NCBI RefSeq assembly: GCF_011927955.1
Contig: NZ_JAATJN010000001.1
Coordinates: 310,001-374,000, forward strand
Length of the DNA: 64,000 nucleotides
Reading direction: 5' to 3'
Origin: Brevibacterium marinum
GTDB lineage: Bacteria > Actinomycetota > Actinomycetes > Actinomycetales > Brevibacteriaceae
Part shown: one piece after another, positions 8,357 through 16,878 of the stretch
Position numbering within the stretch: position 1 is the stretch's first letter
Layout of the letters: every line of letters starts with the position of its first letter
The notes under the pieces: generated by a model
Databases searched by the model: none
What the model was told of the DNA's origin: nothing
The model's input: the letters and a program-made list of their open reading frames with translations, nothing else
Position numbers and translations under genes: made by a program

Positions 8357-9583
8357 ATGCATCTCGGTCGGGGCATCAGCACGATCACCAACGCACGGGT
8401 CCTCGACGTGGACACGGCTACGATATCCGAGCCGACGACGGTGACCATCAAGGACGAGCGAATCGCCGAGGTCGGCGGGACCGGAGCGACATCGGACCCG
8501 GACAGTTTCGACGCCGAAGGCAGAATCGTCTCACCCGGACTGATCGACGCCCACGTCCATGTCCTGGCAGCCACCGCAAACCTGGGTGACCTCGGGGATC
8601 AATCGCCGTACTACCTCGGCGCCCAGGCCGCGCGCCTGATGGGAGCCATGCTCGGCCGCGGCTTCACCACCGTCCGTGATGCCGGTGGCGCAGACTTCGG
8701 TCTCGCAGCCGCCGTTCGGGAGAACCTCTTCCCTGCGCCTCGGCTCTTCTTCGGCGGTAAGGCACTGTCACAGACCGGCGGGCATGCGGACATGCGCGGA
8801 CCGGGGACGCACGTCATGGACAAGCACCTCTGCTGCCCCAACATCGGCATCGTCTGCGATGGAGCCGATGCGGTGCGGAAGGCCGCTCGCGAGAACCTGC
8901 GAACAGGTGCCGATCACGTCAAGATCATGCTCTCGGGCGGAGTGGCGTCACCCACCGACCGCGTCGACTCCACCCAGTTCTCCGATGACGAGATCCGTGC
9001 TGCAGTCGAGGAGGCAGCAGCGGCGAATCGCTACGTACTCGGCCATGCCTACACAGCGAAGTCGGTCAACCGCGGACTCGAACTCGGAGTGCGGTCCATC
9101 GAACACGGCAACCTCATCGACCGCCGGAGCATCCAGCTCCTGCTCGAGAAGGACGCGTTCCTCGTCCCCACCCTCGTGACCTATGAACGCCTGAAGCAGG
9201 ACGGTGCCACCTTCGGTCTGCCTGAAGCCAGCCAGAACAAGGTCGACGACGTCCTCTATGCAGGTCTCGACGCCTTGAAGCTCGCGACCGACCAGCAGGT
9301 GAAGATCGCGTACGGCTCCGATCTGCTCGGCGGCATGCAGCCTCACCAGAGCCAGGAGTTCGCCATTCGCGCCCAGGTACAGACACCTCAGCAGGTCCTG
9401 CGCTCGGCAACTACGACAGCGGCCGAACTCCTCGGGGAGGAGAACAACCTCGGCGCTGTGGCAGCGGGCGCATGGGCCGACCTGCTGGTCCTCGACGCCA
9501 ACCCGCTGGACGACGTGTCCGTGCTAGGCGACGCGGACAGCTCGATCCACTCCGTCATCAAGGGAGGGCGCCTCCTCCAGTGA
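8357..9583 (+). CDS. Metal-dependent amidohydrolase (Xaa-Pro dipeptidase/imidazolonepropionase-like)
   Basis: A 408-residue amidohydrolase-superfamily enzyme. Metal-binding motifs are seen in order: DAHVHV near residue 61, a candidate carboxylated Lys in HVKIMLSGG near 193, GHAY near 230, SIEHG near 251, and the catalytic Asp in YGSD near 320. The C-terminal GAVAAGAWADLLVLD strand is the usual composite-domain return. This branch hydrolyses cyclic amides or proline/arginine dipeptide bonds. AAGGAG at 8344-8349 supports ATG 8357. A hairpin terminator follows at 9589. The shared RpiR-type operator links it with the SSS symporter. The substrate is not certain. Confidence 0.85.
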   Translation: MHLGRGISTITNARVLDVDTATISEPTTVTIKDERIAEVGGTGATSDPDSFDAEGRIVSPGLIDAHVHVLAATANLGDLGDQSPYYLGAQAARLMGAMLGRGFTTVRDAGGADFGLAAAVRENLFPAPRLFFGGKALSQTGGHADMRGPGTHVMDKHLCCPNIGIVCDGADAVRKAARENLRTGADHVKIMLSGGVASPTDRVDSTQFSDDEIRAAVEEAAAANRYVLGHAYTAKSVNRGLELGVRSIEHGNLIDRRSIQLLLEKDAFLVPTLVTYERLKQDGATFGLPEASQNKVDDVLYAGLDALKLATDQQVKIAYGSDLLGGMQPHQSQEFAIRAQVQTPQQVLRSATTTAAELLGEENNLGAVAAGAWADLLVLDANPLDDVSVLGDADSSIHSVIKGGRLLQ

Positions 9584-9588
9584 GGATC

Positions 9589-9627
9589 GCCCTGCCGTGC
9601 GCCCCGGATCGAACCGCGCGGCAGGGC
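9589..9627 (+). terminator. Hairpin terminator after amidohydrolase
   Basis: Thirteen-base arms 9589-9601 and 9615-9627 pair with one G-T wobble around a 13-base loop, six bases past the amidohydrolase stop codon. No T-run, as is common for actinobacterial terminators. Confidence 0.65.
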
Positions 9628-9803
9628 CCAGATCGAAGCGCACGATTGGGCACAGATCGAACCGAACAGCAGGGGCTCCAACGTGGTTCGGACATCGACA
9701 AAGAAGCTGAGGAGCCGTGCGACAGGGAAGTCGATGACGACTTCGCCATCCTCAGATGCCACCGTTGAGAACGCCCGCGGTCACCTACCGATTCGGTCTG
9801 TTT

Positions 9804-9849
9804 GAAAGTAATTACTTTCACTCTATTGCAATCACTTAAAGATGTGATT
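9804..9849. promoter_or_regulatory. GntR operator/promoter region with two palindromes
   Basis: GAAAGTAATTACTTTC at 9804-9819 is a perfect 16-bp palindrome. A second dyad, AATCAC-N8-GTGATT, spans 9830-9849. A possible promoter is TTGCAA at 9826-9831 with TTAAGT at 9848-9853 (16-bp spacer), which puts transcription start near the ATG at 9861. That ATG has no ribosome site, so the GntR mRNA may be leaderless. Autoregulation by GntR is the likely meaning of the dyads. Confidence 0.55.
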
Positions 9850-9860
9850 AAGTTCATAGC

Positions 9861-10571
9861 ATGGCAACGGCGAAGCACAGTGAGATTCGCGAATGGATCG
9901 AATCGGAGATCCATCGAGGGACTTACGAAGTCGGCGCAAAGCTGCCGACAGAGCAAGAACTGATGGATCAGTTCGCAGTCAGCCGCAATCCCGTTCAGAA
10001 GGCGATGAACGCCCTCGTCGAAACGGGAATGGTGACTCGGAAGCGCGGAGCGGGCACGATCGTCGCGTCCGTCGGTCTGCGCAGCAACCTGCTCAGGCTC
10101 ATGGACCCCACCCTGACCGGGCCCGAAGTCCATGGTGAACATCGCGTCATCGACCTGACCGTCGCCTCGGCTGAGAATTTCGGACTCAGCCGGAATGCCT
10201 TTGCCTCGGGCACGCCCACAGCACATCTCACCCGGCTGAAGACCAGCGCAGAAGGAAGACCCCTCGCACTGGAGCGCTGCGCCATCGATCTTCTGCTGGC
10301 TCCCAACGTGCTGTCACAGGACCTCGCATCGCTGACGACCATCGCCTACTACAACTCGATCAAGCTCGGCATTCGTCGGGCGAATACATCGCTCAGCGCA
10401 GTTCATCTGAACGAGCAGGACGTCGAACATATGGAGATCTCGACCTCCATCCCGGTCATTCGTCAGCACAGAACAGTGACTCTCAGCTCCGAGGCAGTCG
10501 TCGAAGTTGCCGAATTCCTCATCCATCCGCACAACATGACTTTGGAGGTCAGCCAAATTGACAACAGTTAG
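9861..10571 (+). CDS. GntR-family regulator, HutC subfamily (wHTH + UTRA)
   Basis: A 236-residue regulator. The winged helix covers residues about 5-70 with the typical GAKLPTEQELMDQFAVSRNP segment, and a UTRA effector domain covers about 90-230. HutC-type proteins repress catabolic operons and release DNA when a pathway metabolite binds. It is the first gene of an operon whose members overlap end to end: its stop overlaps the TTG start of the oxidase at 10558 by 14 bases. No Shine-Dalgarno precedes ATG 9861, and two palindromes lie in the promoter. The likely role is control of uptake and oxidation of one amine or amino-acid substrate by the following three genes. Confidence 0.9.
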   Translation: MATAKHSEIREWIESEIHRGTYEVGAKLPTEQELMDQFAVSRNPVQKAMNALVETGMVTRKRGAGTIVASVGLRSNLLRLMDPTLTGPEVHGEHRVIDLTVASAENFGLSRNAFASGTPTAHLTRLKTSAEGRPLALERCAIDLLLAPNVLSQDLASLTTIAYYNSIKLGIRRANTSLSAVHLNEQDVEHMEISTSIPVIRQHRTVTLSSEAVVEVAEFLIHPHNMTLEVSQIDNS

Positions 10572-11709
10572 CCCAGACAGAGTAGCCGTCGTCGGAGCCG
10601 GAGTCATCGGCACCATGACAGCTTGGCAACTGGCGAAGCGCGGCTTCGATGTCACGGTCTTCGATCAGTGGAACACCCCGAACGACCGCGGCGCCTCGGC
10701 GGGCGAGTCTCGGATCTTCCGCACGATCTACAAAGAGGGACCTGACTATGTCCCGGTCCTCAAGAAATCGTACGACATGTGGGAGGAGCTTCAGGCAAAC
10801 CAAGCCACCTCCGTACTGCAGATGTGCGGCGGCCTGATGATCGGCCGGCCGGATACCCACGATGTCGAAGCCGTCATCTCCTGCGCCGAAGCTGCGGACC
10901 TCGATCACCGGGTCCTCAACTCCCACGACATGGCTCGAGAGTATCCGCAGTTCCGTCTCGACGATGATGAGGTCGGTGTCTTCGATCCGGCTTCAGGTGT
11001 ATTCAGACCAGAGGCTGCTGTTCTCACCGCGCGGAAGGAAGCCGAACGCCTGGGCGCCGACTTTCGGACCTACACTCGAATTCTCAACATCCGCCCTCTC
11101 AGCCAACACGTCATGATCGACACTCACGATGGTGCACAGGCATTCGACAAGGTCGTTGTCTCCACCGGCCCCTGGGTGAACGAACTGACAGACTTCGGCC
11201 CAGACATCGTCGCCCCGCGTCGCCTCGTGGCCATGTGGTTCCCGGCCCGAGACGTCCCACTTCATACCCCAGCCAACATGCCCATCTCCATCCGGCGGCA
11301 CCCGGAAGGCGGATTCTCCTGCTTCCCAGTCCTTGACGGCCTGGGCGTCAAGATTCTCCCGCATCATCTGGCGTGGGCCACCCTCGACCAAGTCGAGGAC
11401 CTGCCGCGCTTCGTCGAAGCCGATGTCGTCCGCTCAACCGAGCACGCTGTGGCTCGCCTCATGCCAGGCCTCGACCCAACCCCGTTCAGAGTGTCCACGT
11501 GGACCGAGGGATTCACGAAGGACGAGGCCCCGATAGTCGGGCCCTCAGCGCAGGACCCCCGCATCGTCCTTGCCGTCGGCATGTCCGGCCAAGGGTTCAA
11601 GTTCTCACCGATGATGGGCTCCATCGTGACTGACATGGTCGAGAACGGCAGTTCGACCGATGCCATCGGACTCATGGACGCGCAGCGCTTCGATGGAGGC
11701 GGGTCATGA
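10558..11709 (+). CDS. FAD-dependent oxidase, sarcosine/N-methyl amino acid oxidase-like
   Basis: A 383-residue DAO-family enzyme resembling monomeric sarcosine oxidase and N-methyltryptophan oxidase. FAD motif VGAGVIG is at residues 11-17, and GASAGESRIFR follows near 45, a hallmark of this branch. The C-terminal GMSGQGFKFSPMMG closes the flavin site. In monomeric sarcosine oxidase a Cys links covalently to FAD; here the matching stretch reads FRVSTWTEGF with no Cys, so FAD is probably non-covalent. The start is TTG 10558 with GGAGG upstream, inside the end of the GntR gene. It is coupled to the SSS symporter by an ATGA overlap. The substrate is probably an N-methyl or secondary amino acid; this is inferred. 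Confidence 0.85.
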   Translation: MTTVSPDRVAVVGAGVIGTMTAWQLAKRGFDVTVFDQWNTPNDRGASAGESRIFRTIYKEGPDYVPVLKKSYDMWEELQANQATSVLQMCGGLMIGRPDTHDVEAVISCAEAADLDHRVLNSHDMAREYPQFRLDDDEVGVFDPASGVFRPEAAVLTARKEAERLGADFRTYTRILNIRPLSQHVMIDTHDGAQAFDKVVVSTGPWVNELTDFGPDIVAPRRLVAMWFPARDVPLHTPANMPISIRRHPEGGFSCFPVLDGLGVKILPHHLAWATLDQVEDLPRFVEADVVRSTEHAVARLMPGLDPTPFRVSTWTEGFTKDEAPIVGPSAQDPRIVLAVGMSGQGFKFSPMMGSIVTDMVENGSSTDAIGLMDAQRFDGGGS

Positions 11710-13139
11710 ACTGGGGCACCACAACACTCATCTCGCTGACAGCGATCATCGTCATCGGCATCGGCGCGTACATCTCGTTCTATGTGGGCAAGAAGAACAA
11801 ATCGAACGATTCGTGGGTCGTCGGCGGAAGGAACCTCCCGCTCTACGTCGTGGCCTTCACCCAATACGCGACTGCGGTAGGCGGAGGCGTGCTTGTCGCC
11901 CATGTGGGCATTGCCTATGCGTGGGGCTTCTCCGTCTTCTGGTATGAACTGTTCGTCGTCATCGGTCTCATCATCATCTCGCTCTTCGCAGGTTGGCTGA
12001 GACGTCGTTCGTTCTCGACCATCCCGGAAGTCTTCACCCGTCTCTACGGCGAGCATCGCCTGATGCTCAGCCTTGTCGCACTGGCCGTCATCGTCGTGCC
12101 CTTCGGTTGGTTAGCCACTCAGTTCATCGCCTTCGCCAACCTCTTCAACTCTGTCACAGGAATCGGAATCACGCCTCTGATCATCATCATGGCGGTCGTG
12201 AGCATCGCGTTCGTACTCCCCGGTGGGCTCACGTCAGTGGCGTGGTCAGACTTCTTCTTCGGCGTCTTCATGGTCATCGCCTCGATCGTCGTCGGGTTCT
12301 ACGCTGTCAACAACGCGGGAGGGCCCGGCACCATCATGGCGAATCTGCCGGATGACCTCACGGTGATGCCGACCGGTCTCACTGCGGCGGGTGGGCTGAC
12401 GATTCTGCTGTGGCTGTTCTCGATCCTGCCGGGAACTCTCACCAACCAGCTGTACTACCAGCGCGTCTTCGCGGCCAGCAGCGTGAAGCAAGCCCGTCAG
12501 GGCATCTACCTCAGCAGTGCACTGATCTTCCTCTCCGGCATCTACGCGCTCATCATCGGCCTCTCGGTGCGCAGCATGACCGACCAGTTCGGGGTAGACG
12601 GGCGCGAACAGGCGGCAGGCTGGTTCCTCGCGCAGCTCCCCGTATGGCTCGTCGCCATCTACGGCGCTTTCCTCATGGCAACGATCGTTTCCACCACCGG
12701 CTCTGCGCTGCATTCCGTGGTGGTCAATCTTGTCAACGATCTCAGGCCGGCATTTGTGAAGAGGAAGGACACCACGGCCGACCTCGTCAACGTCTCCCGT
12801 TGGTGCACAGTCGCAGTGTCGGCGCTGGCCGCGCTGCTCTCCATCATCTTTCCCACAGCGCTCAATTGGCTGGTGGCAACATACGCCTACTCAGCCTCGA
12901 TGCTGGCCGCTCCGTTCCTCATCGGCATGGTCCTCGCGAGCAAATGGGTCATTCACGTATCGGTCGGTTACGTATCAATGGTCGTCGGCCTCGGTGCCTG
13001 CGCGATCTCTCATGTTCTCGGAACGACTGTTCCATATGCGGTCTATGGCATCCTCGGAAGCCTCATCGCGTATTTCATCATGCTTGCAGTCAGAAGACCT
13101 CAGGCACGAGCCACCATCGAAGAAGGAGCACAAGCTTGA
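11706..13139 (+). CDS. Sodium:solute symporter (SSS family)
   Basis: A 477-residue SSS transporter with about 13 membrane segments. The N-terminal KKNKSNDSWVVGGRNLPLYV and the glycine-rich TAVGGGVLV segment match the family, as does GGLTSVAWSDFFFG near residue 180. It should import a small solute with sodium. Both ends overlap neighbours: ATGA with the upstream oxidase and TTGA with the downstream oxidase, so all are translated from one message under GntR control. It shows only family-level resemblance to the symporter at 5913 and is not a local duplicate. Confidence 0.9.
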   Translation: MNWGTTTLISLTAIIVIGIGAYISFYVGKKNKSNDSWVVGGRNLPLYVVAFTQYATAVGGGVLVAHVGIAYAWGFSVFWYELFVVIGLIIISLFAGWLRRRSFSTIPEVFTRLYGEHRLMLSLVALAVIVVPFGWLATQFIAFANLFNSVTGIGITPLIIIMAVVSIAFVLPGGLTSVAWSDFFFGVFMVIASIVVGFYAVNNAGGPGTIMANLPDDLTVMPTGLTAAGGLTILLWLFSILPGTLTNQLYYQRVFAASSVKQARQGIYLSSALIFLSGIYALIIGLSVRSMTDQFGVDGREQAAGWFLAQLPVWLVAIYGAFLMATIVSTTGSALHSVVVNLVNDLRPAFVKRKDTTADLVNVSRWCTVAVSALAALLSIIFPTALNWLVATYAYSASMLAAPFLIGMVLASKWVIHVSVGYVSMVVGLGACAISHVLGTTVPYAVYGILGSLIAYFIMLAVRRPQARATIEEGAQA

Positions 13140-14281
13140 AAACACTGGTTATCGGCGCGGGAGTCCTAGGCCTCGTCACCGCATGGAACCTGAAGAAGGA
13201 CGGTCACGAAGTGACCATTGTCGACAAGATCGGCACATATGCGGGAGCCAGCCATCGATCCTTCGCGTGGATCAATGCGAATCACAAACTCCCGGAGTCC
13301 TACCACCGCCTCAATGCGGCCGGCGTAGAAGCTCATGAGGACCTGCAGAAGGAACTCGCGGCCCATGGCACATGGTTCCACCAGCTCGGATGCATTCTGT
13401 CTGACTCCACCTCTGATGCACCAGTGAACTACGACGCCCGAGTCCAAGAGTCCACAGAGTTCGGCTACCCGGTGGAGACGATCGACCGCGACCGGCTCCT
13501 CGAACTGGAACCAGAGATCGATTGGCCGACCGATGCTGCCCTCTTCTTCCCGAAGGACGGTCACCTCGACAACTTCACGTTCGGGGACCTGATACGCGAT
13601 CTGCTGGCCGAGGCAGGCGTCGATATCGACGTGCGTGAGGTGGACAACGTTGAATCGACTTCTTCGGCCACCGAGGTTGCATTCGCCGAAGGCGGCGTCG
13701 AATCGTTCGATCAGGTCGTCATCGCTGCGGGAGCGGAATCCGGTCCCATCGCTCAGCGTTCGGGGCTGACTCTGCCCGTCGCGCCGTTGGATTCCCCCGG
13801 ACCACGAACCCACAGCCTTCTTGGCATCACTGCTCCCACCGAGGTGGCGCTCAGTCGCGTCGTCATCTCCGACCGGATCAATGTTCGTCCCCGAAGCGAC
13901 GGCAGCATGTTCGTCCAGGTCCCTCCGGTCGAGCACCGGACGGAAGAGGGCGAGAGCACTGAACTGCTGGACGAGATCGGCACGGTGATGGAGGAGTCAT
14001 TGCAGGAGCTCTTCGACACCTCGATCCCCGTGGAGGAGGTGATCTTCAGCGGTCGCAGCTTCCCGGAGGACGGAGTGAGCATCGTCGGCTATCTCGATGA
14101 TGCACATAGAATCTATTCGCTGGTCACGCACAGCGGTATGACTCTGGCTCCGCTGCTGGGACGGCTGGTCGCCAACGAGCTGGTGGGCGGGAAGGAAGAG
14201 CTGCTCGAGGACTTCCGTCCGTCGCGATTCCGCGATGGCATTGTTCCCGAGGATACAGACAATTTCATCGGCAGGCAGTAG
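13136..14281 (+). CDS. FAD-dependent oxidoreductase, DAO family
   Basis: A 381-residue second DAO-family flavoenzyme in the same operon. The FAD motif VIGAGVLGLVTAW starts at residue 5, the acidic VDK strand end follows, and ASHRSFAWINANHK near residue 39 is characteristic of the glycine/D-amino-acid oxidase group. I chose TTG 13136, which overlaps the symporter stop and has AGGAG upstream; the open frame further upstream is only an out-of-frame shadow of the symporter. With the first oxidase it gives two flavin oxidations for one imported substrate, or two alternative substrates. A hairpin terminator follows at 14332. Confidence 0.85.
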   Translation: MKTLVIGAGVLGLVTAWNLKKDGHEVTIVDKIGTYAGASHRSFAWINANHKLPESYHRLNAAGVEAHEDLQKELAAHGTWFHQLGCILSDSTSDAPVNYDARVQESTEFGYPVETIDRDRLLELEPEIDWPTDAALFFPKDGHLDNFTFGDLIRDLLAEAGVDIDVREVDNVESTSSATEVAFAEGGVESFDQVVIAAGAESGPIAQRSGLTLPVAPLDSPGPRTHSLLGITAPTEVALSRVVISDRINVRPRSDGSMFVQVPPVEHRTEEGESTELLDEIGTVMEESLQELFDTSIPVEEVIFSGRSFPEDGVSIVGYLDDAHRIYSLVTHSGMTLAPLLGRLVANELVGGKEELLEDFRPSRFRDGIVPEDTDNFIGRQ

Positions 14282-14331
14282 GCCCCGAATGATGGTCGAG
14301 AGAGTCAGCGGAGCTGACCACAAAAGCTACC

Positions 14332-14377
14332 TGAACCTGCAAGAGCGCGCCGCCTGCACCGCGCTGTTGCAGGTTCA
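14332..14377. terminator. Hairpin terminator sharing a repeat with 4510-4577
   Basis: Outer arms 14332-14342 and 14367-14377 (11 bases, perfect) enclose a G-G mismatch and inner arms AGCGCG/CGCGCT. It lies between the convergent oxidase operon and the HNH-repeat gene. The left side, from 14326, repeats the 16-base GCTACCTGAACCTGCA present in the palindrome at 4510. Confidence 0.75.
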
Positions 14378-14402
14378 CCGCGCCGAAGCGCAGCCACAGG
14401 CC

Positions 14403-15053
14403 TCACTCGATCGCGGCGAGCGCCTTGTTCCAGCTTCCGTAGAACTTCCGAACCGCTGCGGCTGAGGGCACCTCGCCCTTGTGCTCGGCGGCGTAGTCGC
14501 CATACGCCTTGTAGGTGGCACCGACGCCACGGGCTTCGCTGTCGGCGACGAACTCGGCGATCGCCTTCTCATAGGCCGCGGTATCGAATCGGAGCTGCCC
14601 ACGTGCCCGCCCCACCGAACTGGTTGCCAACCCCGCGGCTTTGAGCGCTTCATTCCACGAACCGAAGCGCTGGACCGCAGTCTGGCTCGTCGGCGGCCAC
14701 ACACTGGACCCTTTGGTCGAGGCGACGCCCAGCTCCGCGAGAACCGCGGTGCGCTGCTTCTCGTACTTGGCCGCGGTCAGGGACACGTCGCCGGACGAAG
14801 CCCGCACACTGAACAGGGAACCGGCCACCTCGGCAAGGGCCTTTGTCACGTGCGACTCGTCCTGCGTCTGACCGCGGAGGGCGACTTCCACCTCGGCGAG
14901 GATCCCCTGATCAGCGTGGTTGGACTCGGTGCCAGCAGACGAACTGCGGGGTGAGAGCTCGGTTTCTCGGGCCGCGCAGTGGAGAAGCGCCCCGATGAGC
15001 GCGGGGGTCGCGGTGTGGGATCTCTCGGTGCCTGAGTCAGTCATCCTGGCCAT
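14403..15053 (-). CDS. Small protein with two HNH-associated (homing endonuclease) repeats
   Basis: A 216-residue protein. Two copies of a roughly 55-residue module end in FGSWNEALKAAGL (about residues 131-143) and YGSWNKALAAIE (C-terminus), each beginning with an A-x-YEK helix. This is the pattern of the homing-endonuclease-associated repeat, which serves as a DNA-recognition module. No HNH nuclease residues or other catalytic domain are visible. The N-terminal 70 residues are low-complexity and Ser/Thr-rich. It may bind DNA as a stand-alone protein. The start is uncertain: ATG 15053 and ATG 15044 both lack a clear ribosome site. It stands alone on the minus strand, convergent with the oxidase operon. 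Confidence 0.65.
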   Translation of the reverse strand: MARMTDSGTERSHTATPALIGALLHCAARETELSPRSSSAGTESNHADQGILAEVEVALRGQTQDESHVTKALAEVAGSLFSVRASSGDVSLTAAKYEKQRTAVLAELGVASTKGSSVWPPTSQTAVQRFGSWNEALKAAGLATSSVGRARGQLRFDTAAYEKAIAEFVADSEARGVGATYKAYGDYAAEHKGEVPSAAAVRKFYGSWNKALAAIE

Positions 15054-15196
15054 CTTACGTGGATTGTTCGCTCAGGCCGGTATGAGGCGGTCGTCGCCTT
15101 CCTCTCCGTTCGCCGAGGCTGCCGTCCGTTCGCGGGCGATGTGCGGTCGCGTTCGTCGCCCGTGGTCGCGGCAGTCAGTGCCGTGTGTTCGACACT

Positions 15197-15802
15197 TCAG
15201 CCGACGAGCAGGGCGAGCGCTCCCGTGGCGATGAGTGTGGTCAGGGTGGTCCAGCAGACGATCGCGATGCCCTGCCAGAGCAGGATCCACGAGGTCTTGA
15301 CCCCGGCGCCGACGAGGATGGTCGACGTGATCTGAGTCGGAATCGCCAGAGGGCCGAGCAGGCTCGCACCCGGGACCCCGAAACGGGTAAGGAAGCGCTT
15401 GAACTTGACTCGCCCCTTCGATTCTGGCTTCTCGTCGCCTATTGGGCGAACATCGACCGATTCGGAGTCAGAGGAAGCAGCATTGCCGGGTGCCTCGTCG
15501 GCGATTTCCTCGCCCGCAGGGGAGACTGCCATTCGCGCAGTCTCACGCTTGAGATCGCGGCGGGCGACAACTGCGCGCCTGGCCCTGGCGCCGAGAACGA
15601 CGATGACGGCCACGCAGATGAAGTTGCCGATGGCGCCCGCGATTCCGGCGAGGACCGGGTTCATTCCGGCCCAGACGCCGATGATCGAGGAGATCTCGCC
15701 TTCGATAAAGGGGATGGCTCCGGCCGCTGCGATGATGAAGGGCTGAAGCAGGTCGGGGACGTGGGAGGCCAGGCCTTGGAAGAATTCGATGATGGGGTTC
15801 AT
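15197..15802 (-). CDS. Small multidrug export protein family membrane protein
   Basis: A 201-residue protein of the small multi-drug export family. The N-terminal half has membrane segments with the motif AAAGAIPFIEGEISS (residues about 26-40), and the C-terminal half has GPLAIPTQITS and two further helices. A charged cytoplasmic linker (residues about 75-130) separates them. A good AAAGGA ribosome site precedes ATG 15802. Directly upstream are a MerR-type promoter with a 19-bp spacer and a MerR-family gene on the same strand, so expression is probably induced by a MerR ligand. The transported compound is unknown; the family name rests on weak functional evidence. Confidence 0.8.
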   Translation of the reverse strand: MNPIIEFFQGLASHVPDLLQPFIIAAAGAIPFIEGEISSIIGVWAGMNPVLAGIAGAIGNFICVAVIVVLGARARRAVVARRDLKRETARMAVSPAGEEIADEAPGNAASSDSESVDVRPIGDEKPESKGRVKFKRFLTRFGVPGASLLGPLAIPTQITSTILVGAGVKTSWILLWQGIAIVCWTTLTTLIATGALALLVG

Positions 15803-15871
15803 GATGTCCTTTGAACGAGGTTGCTCAGACCTCGACTCTCATCGAGTCGGATCTGATTGCTGACTATGTTC

Positions 15872-15902
15872 AGTACAGACTGTGTTCTCAGAACAGGGTC
15901 AA
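15872..15902 (-). promoter_or_regulatory. MerR-type promoter with operator in 19-bp spacer
   Basis: On the minus strand TTGACC (15902-15897) and TGTACT (15877-15872) are separated by 19 bp, longer than the usual 17. The spacer holds the perfect dyad TGTTCTGAGAACA (15895-15883). Over-long spacers with a central dyad are the hallmark of promoters activated by MerR proteins through DNA distortion. It drives the small exporter gene. Confidence 0.7.
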
Positions 15903-15929
15903 GCACTCATCGGCGATCCCAGGAAATGC

Positions 15930-16763
15930 TCAGGTAGCGTCCGAGTCTCCTGCGCTTCGTCCCACTGTCCTGCGCTGCCTCGCTGCTTCCTCACGCTCGG
16001 CCTCCTTGATGAAGGCGATGAATCGCTCTCGATGTTCGTCGGGAATGTCGAGGCTGGCGAAGATCTGGATGAATGCCCGTTGCATGACGTCGATCTGGGC
16101 ATCGTTGTAGAGCTCGCCGATGAGGGAGATGATCGCGTTCTGCCCCATCTTCCGGTCGCCGGTCATCCGATGGCTCGGCGCGAGCAGCCACGGCTGTGAC
16201 TCCAGCTGATCCTTCATGTCCGGCGCGATCTTTTCGGCCAACCGCGATCGTGTCTCTTCGTCGGCGTCTTCCGGGAGTTCACTGACCTCGTGGTCATAGG
16301 GTGATGCCTCGGACATGATCGACTTCATCTCTGACATCGTCGACTCATCGTAGAGCCGAGAATAGAGAGACATGAGGCCGCGATCCGATGCCGTCATGGC
16401 AGTCGCGATGTCTGTAAAACCCGAGGCGGTGTCGATCGGTGCACCATGTTCGAGCAGCAGTGCAACCTCTTCTCGTACCTTCTGCAACTGGGCGATCCGC
16501 TCACCCAGCTCACTGTCGAGATGTTTGAGCGCGATCTGCTGCTGTTCGTGATCGTTCTCCACGGAGCCGATGTCTGACAGCTGTATGCCGAGTTCCCTCA
16601 TCCGGAGGATCTGGAGGAGTCGGAGCAGATGGGAGGCACCGTATTGTTTGTATCCGTTGCTCATGCGCTCGGGCTCGGCGAGCAGATCGAGCTTGTGATA
16701 ATGGCGAATGGTGTTGACCGTGGTCCCGGTCAGCTTTGCCAACTCGCTCGTGCTCCATCCCAT
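15930..16763 (-). CDS. MerR-family transcriptional regulator
   Basis: A 277-residue MerR protein. The DNA-binding domain is at residues 1-70 (STSELAKLTGTTVNTIRHYHKLDLL then the wing GYKQYGASHL), a coiled-coil dimer helix covers about 75-120, and a long C-terminal ligand domain of about 150 residues follows. No metal-binding Cys pattern is visible, so an organic ligand is likely. It is followed on the same strand by a MerR-type promoter and the small exporter gene, its probable target. GGAAGGG precedes ATG 16763. The C-terminal domain is longer than in metal-sensing MerR proteins and resembles multidrug or TipA-like sensors in general size only. Confidence 0.85.
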   Translation of the reverse strand: MGWSTSELAKLTGTTVNTIRHYHKLDLLAEPERMSNGYKQYGASHLLRLLQILRMRELGIQLSDIGSVENDHEQQQIALKHLDSELGERIAQLQKVREEVALLLEHGAPIDTASGFTDIATAMTASDRGLMSLYSRLYDESTMSEMKSIMSEASPYDHEVSELPEDADEETRSRLAEKIAPDMKDQLESQPWLLAPSHRMTGDRKMGQNAIISLIGELYNDAQIDVMQRAFIQIFASLDIPDEHRERFIAFIKEAEREEAARQRRTVGRSAGDSDAT

Positions 16764-16878
16764 GGGCAGGCCCTTCCGCCGATACCGTGTCGAACTCGGA
16801 CGAGAAACAGTCTATTGGCTCTGCGCCACCGGCGCCCGGTGACGGTCAACCACTTGTCGCCATCTGTAGAAAGGTCCG

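Noticed and set aside
12410-14281. A 623-codon frame that looks like a fusion ending in a DAO oxidase
   Set aside because: The first 242 codons are an out-of-frame shadow of the SSS symporter. The oxidase starts at TTG 13136 behind an AGGAG site.
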